A stretch of DNA of 64,000 bases from NCBI GenBank assembly GCA_000708835.1, contig DF236967.1, positions 335,015 through 399,014 on the forward strand, in the 5' to 3' direction. Under the pieces are notes generated by a model. It ran no database searches. It had not been told where the DNA came from and saw only the letters and a list, made by a program, of their open reading frames with translations. Origin of the DNA: Klebsormidium nitens (taxonomy: Eukaryota > Streptophyta > Klebsormidiophyceae > Klebsormidiales > Klebsormidiaceae). Of the stretch, positions 9,801 to 19,936 are shown piece by piece (the stretch's first letter is position 1; each line of letters opens with the position of its first letter). The position numbers and the translations under genes are program-made.

Positions 9801-12432
9801 CCTTTGGAGGTGCTCTCCCTTTTCCTCTTATACCCAACCACAGCATCCGTTTCCTTCCGCGCTTTCACCCCCTCTACCTCCCTCGCTCCTGATCTGGTTT
9901 TCACAGCGCCCTTCGCTTCTTCTTTTAGCGACCTCGTTGTCAGTTTCTCCGTTTCAGCCTCCTTGCAAAGCTCCGCCCGCTGGCCGTGTGATTCACAGAA
10001 GTTGCGCCTGTCTCCCACCACAATGTAACACTTCTCTTCCGCACTTGAGGGATCCCCCGGAAGCGAAACCCCACCCGCCTTTGCCCCCCTTTCGTCAGCT
10101 TCTTGCGCAATCTGCCGCCTTCTCGTCCAGGAATTGTGCTTCGCACACAGCCGCAACCCAGGCTCTACTTCGTCCTCACAGCGCTTGCACTTCGCCAAGG
10201 GGGGTTCCGACTCCTCTGCTCCCAGACCAGACTCGTCCCCCTCGCTAGAGTCCTCCTTTTCAGGGGGTAAAGGCCGCCGTTTCGAGGGCCTCCGACTGGC
10301 CCAGCCGCTGTGCTCGTCGCACACCTTCCTCCCCCCTGGAATGGAAACCCCACACCGCTTGCAGGCAGACCGCCCCACGACACCACTCTCTTCCTCGGCG
10401 CTTTGCCCCTCATCTTCAACGATTCCAGACGACTTTGTGCCTGAGACCCCCGCTCGCTGGAGATCAGCGCTGGTGAGCACTTCTCGAGTCCCCCTCTCGC
10501 CGCTGTCACTCCGCTCATCGGAAGCTCCCTCTTCATCGCTGTCATATGCCTGCAGCAGGCCTAAAGCGCCGGCAAGCTTATCAGGGGGCGAGGGGCTTGT
10601 GAGGGGGTTTCCCGGCTGGGAAGGACGTTGTGATGGGGTGCTGTCTGCGAGGAACTCAGAGGACCGTTCCAGGGGGGTGGCTGGCTTGCGGTCCCGAGCG
10701 GTGGGCAGGAGAGAGCGATCGTCAGTCATGCGAGACTTCCCTAGGACGAAGCTGGTCAGCGGCCTGCAGAAAATGTCAAAACTGCTGGGAGTAGTCCAGA
10801 AAGGCAATTCCCAAGTATCCTGGTAATCTTGCCGCAAGTTTGGTGTCTGAATTTAGTCAAGATAGGTCTATGGATTTAGTGCAGGCTTTTCTTTTTGTCT
10901 GGTGAGAGGTACGGAACTACTAGGTCACAACTTCAAACTTGACGATGCCTGATACTGGAGGAACTAGCAAGGTACAGGCCACTATGGTCACTCAGTCCAT
11001 CAATGAAGCAGCTCTTGAATCCATCCTAGTCTGTGCACTAAGAAAAGTATTATCAGGAGGCAGATCTGATCGTCTGGACCTGGAAGGCACCGCTTTGAAG
11101 CACAATTGAGCAGTTGTGGTAATTGCAGGCTCGCTCTATCATGCAAATCAGGAACTCACATGTTTTCCCGGGACCCACAGCCACGAAGCAACTTGAGCTG
11201 GGCGTTGCTCCACTCCCCTCCCGGGACAGCAGACTTGAGATCCACAACATTGCCCAACTGGTTATCTATCCCGTCAAACGGGAACGCCTTGTGGGGCCCC
11301 CAATCGTGCTGCTGCCCGGTTGGGATTTTGAAGGTAGTTGATGCACCCTGCAGAGGAATACAACATCTTGTCAGACTGTGTTTGCGAGGAAAAATCGATA
11401 AAGATCTGCTCAGCCAGAACAAGACCTCGATGGGGAATGGTGAAAGGCAGCGACTGCTTACAAGTGACAATCAAAACGGTACCCAACTGCACTTTGGAGC
11501 AGAGCAAACGAAAGCGATCAGTCTCTGAGGACTCGTACGGTGAAGGTCGTCAATAAATCAGGACCAACCGGAGTGATGCCAAGTAAGCTTTTGCCTTCAT
11601 CAACGGAAGTGAGAGTCCCACGGACGCGCAAGATCGCAAACATCAGTACAGCAACACAGCGAGGAAGGACTCAAAAGACCTGCTCCAATGTAAACCAGCC
11701 AAAAGAGTCCCTGAATCATTGACGGGGGGAAAGACTGCATACCTGGTCCAGCTCAGGCTCTGCTCTTCCAGCTTCTTCCCCACTGTCTGGAGGCGCGTTC
11801 AGTTTCAAATCCAGCGTCGCAAAACAGCGCAGAAGACCCCGTTCCTCCGTTCCTGCACTCCCCCTCTCTCCTTTGCGTTTGTGAGCACTGCCAGGAGAGC
11901 TCATTGCCACCCCCCCACCAGACAGCACCTCCTTGCACTCGGCGCCAGCAACGCCACTCCCCGATTTGCAACGCGCTTCTTCCAAGTTTTCCCCAGGGCT
12001 CTCTTTATCATGTTGATTGCGGAATGCAGCCACGGCCATGCCACAGTCCCCCCCATTTTCCACATCCCCATCTCTGTGATGGCACCCACTCACACTGCTG
12101 GCGCGTCCGTCGCTTTGCACCGCAACAACATTCTGCGGCGCCCCCCTCCGGAGCTCTGAGCCAGTCACAAAAACGCTCCGCAGTGTGTAGCGGTTCAAGA
12201 ACAGCACGAATTGGTCGCTGCTCGACAGCGCTTCTTCCACCAGTTTGCGAGCTTTCGCATCATCCCCTGGAAGAGGACACTTTCCAGTGCGTCGAATGTG
12301 ATCGCACAGTTCTGCGAGGGACATTCCCTGCTTACCAGCGTACGCAAGCAGGTCATGACAAGTAGAAATGAGGCGCTCATTTGGGGGTGCGATGGCAGCC
12401 AAGCGCGCCGCATCTTCCAAGAGGAAAGCCAT
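6838..12432 (-). CDS. Large protein with a winged-helix-like N-terminus and a tandem array of WRC-like zinc modules
   Basis: I do not recognise this as a named gene. Four exons, 11743-12432, 11160-11347, 7708-10763 and 6838-7268, join in consistent phase (total 4365 nt, 1454 residues). The start is the ATG at 12432. Residues about 15-85 resemble a three-helix winged-helix fold, with SLAELCDHIRRTGKCPL and a strand pair near FVLFLNRYTL. The centre carries repeated metal-site patterns. C-x2-C-x10-C-x2-H occurs near residues 427, 485, 616, 649 and 1028. A C-x2-C-x10-C-x2-C variant is near 954. C-x9/10/12-C-x10-C-x2-H occurs near 717, 867 and 1153, and a module with C-x10-C-x2-H near 538 is less regular. 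C-x9-C-x10-C-x2-H is the spacing of the plant WRC domain. Linkers are Lys/Arg/Gly/Glu-rich with nuclear-signal-like clusters such as KRKR and KRARK. A nuclear DNA- or chromatin-binding role is inferred only. Exon 4 is the least certain. Confidence 0.72.
7763..8020 (-). repeat. 23-residue (69-bp) tandem repeat inside the zinc-module gene
   Basis: Read on the minus strand, this codes for nearly four copies of a 23-residue unit with the consensus GR-x2-x-GAEEA-x-DG-x-L. Copies start GREKEGAEEAKDG, GRTAQGAEEAGDG, GRKKQGAEEANDG and GRTKEGSEEADDG. The unit is acidic and glycine-rich and looks unstructured. It lies just before the donor at 7707. Confidence 0.85.
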
Positions 12433-15158
12433 CCTGAGAAATCTCTACATCCCATGTAGGAACCTATCCGACCATTGGTCAAAGGCGCCTGCTTGGCGAG
12501 CAAAACAGCCCATGATTCTGAACAACTGTAATACTCACCTCGCAAGCCCGTTGTGCTTCACCAGAGCCTAAGACTGCCAGCTAGGCTCCTAGTGCTGGGT
12601 CCGCTTTAATAAATTTCGGCCAAACCTGGCCGGGTGACGCGTCCCGGCCTCTAGACCGTCGATAAAGTCTATGCACGTACACTGATTCAGTTTGCTCGGC
12701 CCAGCGTTCCGGGCTCAACTTGTCAGCTACATGCAACTTGCTCACACTCATAGCGGCGTTACAGTGGAACACGTCAGAGGCAGTGCCAGTGGAAGCTCAA
12801 TCAGTCTGCCAAATGATCAGTCACTGTTTCCCGGGTGTCCCATCTTACCACAGGCTAGTCGAGTTTACCGGCACGGTAGTATGGTCCTCAAGGGAGATTT
12901 CAAGTTTTCCGCTATACAGACGGTTTTTCGCTACCCTCCGAGGTTTCAGGCTACTAGTACCGTACTCGGGGCTGCCTGACTGCCTGACTTGCCTGGCGTT
13001 CACGATCTGCCTGACCGGACTGACTAATTGACCGCCTGACTGCTGTCCCCTGTCACCTGCCTGACCGGACTGACTGACTGACCGCCTGACCACTCTCTCG
13101 ACCTAACCAACCTGACTGACTGACTGCCCGACCGCCCGCCTGTCACATATTTCTTCCCTAACCACTGCCTGACTGACTAACCGACTGACCGACGTACACA
13201 CTGCATCACTCATATACCGGTAGTCTAACCAGCATGACTAACCAACCAGCTCCCCCGCTGACTGACCGACTGACTGACTACCGGTACATTAAGCACACCT
13301 TGCAACTGGTACATACCTTACCCGTCACCCCGGGATGACTGTGTTAGTAAGAAATTGTGATATTCACCTTTAGCTCGTGCAAGGGGTGTGTCCCAAGCAG
13401 GACCACCCCGGCCTTCGGCCCCCACCTGCCTACCCCCCCTTCCCACTTCATCACAGGTAGGTACGTATACGCAGATCCTTGTCACATACGGATCCGTTGC
13501 TACATGAGCAGGTAGCGGTATCTACGTACCTACCTACCGGCAGCTACGATAACCGGTGAAACCGGGAACGCGCCGGTTAGGCAGTCAGTCAGTCAGCGGC
13601 GGTTAGCATGTATACAACCCGTATACAAGACCGCAACACAGTCTAACAAGCTCCGGTCAGGAAGTCAGTCAGTCAGAACAGGAAGGATCATTCGCCAACA
13701 TGGTTCACACAGGATTCCGCTGGAACAGCTAGTAGACACGGCCGGAATCCGCGCTAATCAACCGGAGCTTAAAATCTCCCTTGGGGACCAGATTAGCGGG
13801 CCCCTAAGCCAGTTGCCCGCCAGTTGGTGTGCAAATGTTTAGTGAAGGATCAGCTCTGGCACTGCAGCGCTGCACGCGCCAGTGCGCCACGAGGGTTGAG
13901 AATGCTGTGCGATCAGACAACCTTCACAAGCCAAATACCTGGGATCAACACTGATCAGCTCTATCAGTGCTTTTGGTTCTTGATTGCAACTGGCCGGGTC
14001 GTATCAGTGACGACCGCAGTAAATAAACTGTGACACGTGATCTCTTAAGTTGGGCTGCCGACAAGCAGCCTTTCAAGCCCTTTGACCTCTGCTATCGTTA
14101 TGGACAGTACGTTTGAGTACTGACACTGCATATCACGTCAGAAAAGTCGTGCAGTGGCGCAATTCGGATGAGTCTTAATGACGATTCAAAAACAGCAGCC
14201 ACGTCTAGCCAGTAATCCCGCTCGCGGCCCACTCCGAAAGTGCCACCTCCCACTCGGTTTGCTAGCTAGAAGTAACTTGTTACCGCCTTGTTCTTTCTGC
14301 AATCCATGGATCGCGCCCGCCACCAGAAGGTCCTCAGCCTAATCTATGACGGTCCATTTGGCCGGAATTCCGCCCGGAACTCATTCAAACAACCGTTCTG
14401 ATACAATGATGCTGTATAATCATAAATCTTATTTGTAGTACCTAAGTACGACCATTTCATGGGCGCTTCGAAAATCGAAGTTTGTATTAGCGGCCTAAAC
14501 TTTCGTACAAGCTATCATCATGCAGTGCACTCATAGCGTGGAGGCATATGATCTGCTCAAGTTCCATCATCTAAACAACGGTCATCACCACGGTCATCAT
14601 GGGTAAGAATGTACGAACGGGTCACCACGAATCCTCCACGAATGCACTGGCATGCTGAGCCCGGGCCTCCAAAGACTCCTCTCAGTGGATGGTTGAGTAG
14701 CCTGGCCTCAGCCTGGCCTCAGCTCTTCGAAGCACGATATGTACAATAATCAATGATTGGTAGTAGATGATCCGTCACTTCTAGTACCACAGACGGATGG
14801 CCGTCCAGCTTAGCTAAGTCGATCACTCACTTCTGGTTTCAAACACCCCAGGCAACCAGTTCTTCCTACCGCAAAGACATTGAATCGATTCGACTCTTAC
14901 CTAATCGAGTGTCTTGAAAGCATCCTGTGATCAACCAGATTCCTTATGCCCCGATCTACGCCGAGCTCACCGCCGTACGCATCTTCGGATTTCTGAATGT
15001 TCCCCCGATCTTCATACTGCTTCGTCCCGGCCTCCGGGAGCGTGCCGAATCTCGTCATTCTGACGGGCCCAAATCGAAATGCCATCCCAATTAGTTAAAA
15101 ATACCCCCCGCCACTGCGATCCCGGCCAATCTCGATGCACCGAACTTATCCCCCGGGC
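12433..15158. other. Gene-poor intergenic stretch
   Basis: This 2.7 kb lies upstream of the zinc-module gene and downstream of the DRM-type gene (both minus strand), so it holds the promoter of the former and the 3' UTR of the latter. Apart from the microsatellite I see no coding exon with family resemblance, no tRNA-like or rRNA-like structure and no transposon ORF. The few ORFs of 60-103 codons are not supported by codon pattern or splice context. Confidence 0.5.
12972..13283. repeat. Degenerate GACT/GACC/GCCT microsatellite
   Basis: The sequence is dominated by tetranucleotide units such as GACTGACTGACTGCCTGACC, with interruptions. The complementary phase, AGTCAGTCAGTCAG, recurs as two short blocks at 13581-13596 and 13661-13676, each preceded by a similar CCGGT-containing stretch. 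The low-complexity ORFs over this region are an artefact of the repeat. Confidence 0.9.
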
Positions 15159-18100
15159 TCAGACGTCGACCACGAACTCCCGCCCCGCTCGCAACTGCAG
15201 CCGCTCCACCTCATTGAGCACCCGGAAGAAGTCCAGGAACAACCGGGACTCCCTCCCGAACAGGCCGCTCCGGCCGCCCGCGGTGTTGTTCGGGCCCCGG
15301 TTGTTGCCCGTTAGCTGGTTGCACGGGCTGCCGCCCACCAACAGATCCAACGGCCCCGCTGCGACGAGCTCCGCAATCTTCCGGGTAGTCAGCAATCTGA
15401 CGTCATCAATGAATTCTAGGCATCCAGTCCGGTCCAGACCGTTCCGCTTCCACCAATTTTGGACCACCGTCCGGCAGTGCTCGTTGTTCTCGACGCTGAT
15501 GTACCGCTTGATGGGCACCGCGCGGCGATGCACCGCCACGCCGGCGCCCCCGATTCCGTCGAAGAGCGAGAGGACGGAGATTCCGCCCGGAATGGACCGG
15601 AAGTAGGTGTGCAGCGGCGATATGACGTCCGCAATTGTGTCCACCTGCACGGGCGCGAACGTTGGCCGCTGCTCTAGTTGCGTACAGATTGCTTCGTTTG
15701 CTGCTTCCTAGCTCCGGATCCGTTTTTATATGTCAGATTTTAGACGGCGCGTTAGCCGAGACAAAAGGCCGGACAAGCGCGGTACGCCCCTATATCTGGA
15801 CAGGTTCACGACTGCTCTCGGCTACTCCAGACCTATCGGTCACGTGTAGCCGGGCCACTTTTGCTGAACGTAGTCGGGTAGACTTGTGCTTTTGTACGCA
15901 ACACGTTGCGGAACCCTTCAGTAGACATACAACTTTCTTCAGATGGTTGAGTCGACAAGCGCAAAGAAGATCTTCAGCAGATGTCCAAACATAAAGAGCC
16001 GTGACTTTTCAAACAGGTTGCCGGACCTGTTCGTGTAATAGGAGGCATAGGAGGCTTCTTAAAGAGGAGCTTTGCCCGGCTAGTTATCCGCTGCGAAGAC
16101 GAAGCGCCAAGTGGTCGAAAGCGGGACACAGCTGGATCCGATTCAACAACTTCTCCGCTCCTGGCAGAATTTTTCCAGACGCGGAATAATCTCGTTATGA
16201 AAGAAAAAGGGACCTCAAAAGCTCGAAACGTTTGAACGCCCGGGACTCGTGTCCCGCACGTACGTCCAGGAAATAAACTTCAAGAGAGATAATCATAAGC
16301 CAAGATGTGATAAAAGCTCCGAACAAAATTGAAAACCCCAACCCAAAAAGATACCTGCTCCGCACCTATACCCACCCTAACCAACAAAATAAACAAGAAG
16401 ACAACTAACCCAACCAGTCCCAGTGCGGCTACCTAATGATTATCTCTGCTTATATTTGTCTTGAGTTCAATTACCTGGAACGCGTTCCCGAGCGCTTTGA
16501 AGACTTCGCCGCGGGGGATCCCGCACCGCGTGTGGCCCTCAGGGAAGCCCATGATCCGCTCGACCTCCTCCGCGTGGATGTTGGCTACGCTGGTGGGGCT
16601 TGTAAAGATCAGGTTGTTGCTCCTGCAGAAAAGGGAAATTCCCTTTTTTTCAGTGGGACACTTCCGACCCCAGCGGGGGTCGGCACGTTTTCCGCCTTAG
16701 ACAAGTTGATTACAAAGCTTACGAAGTCTGGCTCTTGCTTGCTCATTGGGCTGACTGACTGTCGGCCCCAGTCCAATAAGTACGCCCGAGAAGAATAGAC
16801 TGTAGCCTCCGGCAGTCAGTCACGCCCTTGGTTTGCAGTAAACTGATTCTCCCAACAGCCGCTCGCAAGGGCCGTTTGCAGCCTCTGTGAAGGCTGCAAA
16901 GCTTGTACATTTGAAAGGACTTGAGAATGAGAAGCAAACGGATCAAAGGAATGGTTCACGATTGGGAAAGAAGCAAAGAGTCTATGAGCTTTAAGATCTC
17001 AGAAAAGCGAATCCTGATTGATGCTCTCAAAGGAAAGGTGTCTACGCCCGAAACGCGCTAAAGTTGGCACCGGATTAATTCCGTCCCTTGGGATGATATT
17101 TTCGGAAGCAAATCGAGCTCAACAAGGTAGTGAGATTAATAAGTACACCCAGGATAGCTCTGAGAAACGTCGATGGTGACTCTATCTTGAGCGAAGCCCT
17201 CGAAGGTGTTTCCTGTTCACAACACTTGCCTAAGCGGATTTTCCTTCTCTCTTGGTAAAGCTCGAAATGATACACAACCGATTGAAATTGACAACTCAAG
17301 AGTGTTACCTTGCGGGTGAAAAGATATCTTCCAAACTATTCGAACACACTGATCTAGTCGCTTGATGCAGAGCTTTTAATGCTAGGACTCGCGATCAACC
17401 CGTCCCAACAAAAGATTGACCCGGATGAGGAAAAGCGGGACGCAAGATAGACTGCAGAAACAAAGAATTTAGAATCCTCAAGAAGGAAGAAATTATGGGA
17501 TTGAAAAGCTGGGTAACGCAGTCAAGAAAAACAATCAGAGGCCGCACCTGATGTCGTCCCGCTCCTTAGCGGTGAGGTTTTCGTTGTTGCGCAGTTTGCG
17601 ATTCAGCGCGGACAGGCTCAAAGGGTGCAGCTCTTTGGTGTTGATCATGTTCAATTTGTCGGTGATTTTGCGGCGGTCCCAATCAGGGAAGTTGCTGTGA
17701 TACTCGGGCCACATTTCGGAGATGCGTAACGGGGCCAGCGGCGGGAGCGTGGTCCGACCAGCGCGGGGGATGTTGTGGGCGTACCTGGTTTCAGAATTGG
17801 GTTAAGAAGGAATTGGTGGTGCGATGAGACTGCTCCGGAAGACCCTTTAAGTCTCCGCTCAGAGAGTGTTGCAATATTACGGGTTGGCAGACAGCGAGTC
17901 TCTCCAACGATAATGTTCCTATCCGTAAGTTGCCCTGGCATAAACGGGTGAGCACTTATCACTTATCGCTGACCGCAGCCCCCGGACTTTGTGTTCCTCG
18001 TTCCTCTTCGTTCCTTCTTTTTGTCTACCATGAACACCATCAAGCCTCCTTGCAGAAAAGGATAGTCTCCAACATGTGAACATGAGAGCCCAGTTTGTAC

Positions 18101-19936
18101 ACACCCAATAATGGCAAAGCTTTTGGACTCACAGTTTGCACTACTTAATCAAGTGCCTTTGGGTCCCGCTGAGCAACGGCACAAAGCGGAATCCACTCCG
18201 GCGCACCTTCTAGCAAAGATCTCAACGAAAGATCAACGGCTTGTAGAAAAGGACTCATTAGCAGAACGAAAAGATTGCCCATCGGAAGATGATAGATTGA
18301 TACTTTCCTGCTGTAAGAACCGAAGCCATGATTGCAAAAAGCGGTACACAAAGCCCTCTCACTTTCGCTTGCGGGTCGCGACGGAGTACTTGACACTGTC
18401 AATCAGTTCCGGGGGGATGCCCCTCGCGTGCCGCTGCATGACGTCCCACACGTTCTCACGCTCCTCTAGTTCCAAGTCCGGACCCAAACCCCCCGGCCCG
18501 CGGTGGGCGGACGCCACGTTTTCAAACAGGAAGTGACATGTTCGGGGACCATTTTTCACCGCCCCCCGCCACTCCTCCTCAAAATCCGCGTCGCCTGCGA
18601 CCTCTGCGGGGGTGCTGACGTCATCCATCACGTCAGTCTCAAACTCGTCGTCGCTTTCCGAAATGGCCCCGTCTCTCTCCAACTCCCTCGCGCCGCAACG
18701 ACCCCAGCTGTCCTCGCTCTTCGACACCGTTCTCCGTCGCTTCGCGGGGCTCTTCGTTCCGCTCCGACTCCGTTCGGTGCCCTCCGGTTCCGCTTGTTTC
18801 CGCTCCTTTTCTGGTGACTTCCAAACCGAGCCGAATGTGCTGCCGCGGCCGCCTGGCGCTCCATCACCGCCTAACTTTTCCTGAGACTGAGGTGAAACTG
18901 CCCCACTCAGCAGATCAGCACCCTCCGCCTGGCCCATGTCTGTTGCTCCGCTTGACCCGCCTCGAGTTTCCCCCAGTCTCGGAACGGCCCCGGTCGACGC
19001 CTGCTCTTCTCGGGGATCCTCCGCCCTCCTCACACCGCTTGACTGCCGAACGCACACGCTGCCTTTCCGAATTCCCTCTACGCTGGGCCGTTCATCCCAC
19101 CCAATTTGCGGCGCTACTGCTTCGCTCCTTTCTGTCGACGGGTCCTTCTCCCCGGCCACTCTCCGACTCCGCTCTGTCCCCGGAGCTTCCGTCCTCTCGT
19201 TAAAAGCCGCGGTTGACTTACCCTTGTGGTGCAGCACGTTCACAAACCCGGGGGTTATCTTCGCGCCTGGTTCCACCCCCCCGTGCTCTGCAATCAGGCG
19301 CCGCCTCCGGTTGACATGCGAGGGGGGGCTGCTGTATGCTTCCTCCTCCGCGAACCCTTCGGCGCCGTTTTGGGGGGAAGATATCAAGGGTATAGAATCA
19401 TTTCTGGGGGAAGGGACGACGCTCTTGAGCTTCGATGGCTGGAGATGGGTAGTGTCGACGACGCCTGAGCCTGCACTTTGCAAACAGAGCAGAGGGACAC
19501 GTGTCAGACGTCTCAAGCGTTTGATATTGGCCGGCCAGCAAGATCAACGTTGATGATTTCTTTCCGAGGCATTACTGCGAGAGCGCAACAACGCCGGACC
19601 ACTTTGAATCCGTCGTACTTCACTCGGACTTCGTTTCGTGAGTCCAACTCATCTAGCTCAAAGAGACAATATTGACAGTCGGTCACAAGCCAAGAAAAAC
19701 TGACAAAAATCTTCACAATACAGCAAGCTCCTCAAAAACGGTTGGCGACCCACGACGAGATCTTCCTCCACTTTCTTCGCTTCGATCCAGTCCACCGCTT
19801 CCTCGACGCCCCTGCCTCTAGTTGCGGCCACCGCCTGCTGCGCTTGCTTCCGAGGAAAGCCCATGTCAATCAGCTTCCAAAGCCGCGTGTCTGCTTCACC
19901 GGGGGATCCCTTCACAGCCCCGGGGTTCGGAAACCC
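15159..19936 (-). CDS. DRM: DRM-type de novo DNA (cytosine-5) methyltransferase with UBA domain (5' end unresolved)
   Basis: DRM enzymes are plant Dnmt3 relatives with circularly permuted catalytic motifs; in land plants they act in RNA-directed DNA methylation. Exons in order are about 19717-19936 (UBA), 18363-19470, 17548-17784, 16475-16622 and 15159-15644, and all phases agree. The first exon holds a UBA domain around RLWKLIDMGFPRKQAQQAVA. A Ser/Arg/Glu-rich linker of nearly 300 residues follows. The catalytic domain runs motif VI (HFLFENVAS), SVATRKRK/YAHN, EVERIMGFPEGHTR, motif X (ALGNAFQVD), motif I (SVLSLFDGIGG) and motif IV (GGSPCNQLTGNNR, with the catalytic Cys). This is the permuted DRM order, not the DNMT3 order. 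The UBA exon donor at 19716 is weak. No start codon is visible, so further 5' exons, possibly with more UBA domains, should lie upstream of 19936. Confidence 0.88.

Noticed and set aside
18936-19553. 205-codon plus-strand ORF
   Set aside because: Antisense shadow of the charged linker exon of the DRM-type methyltransferase.
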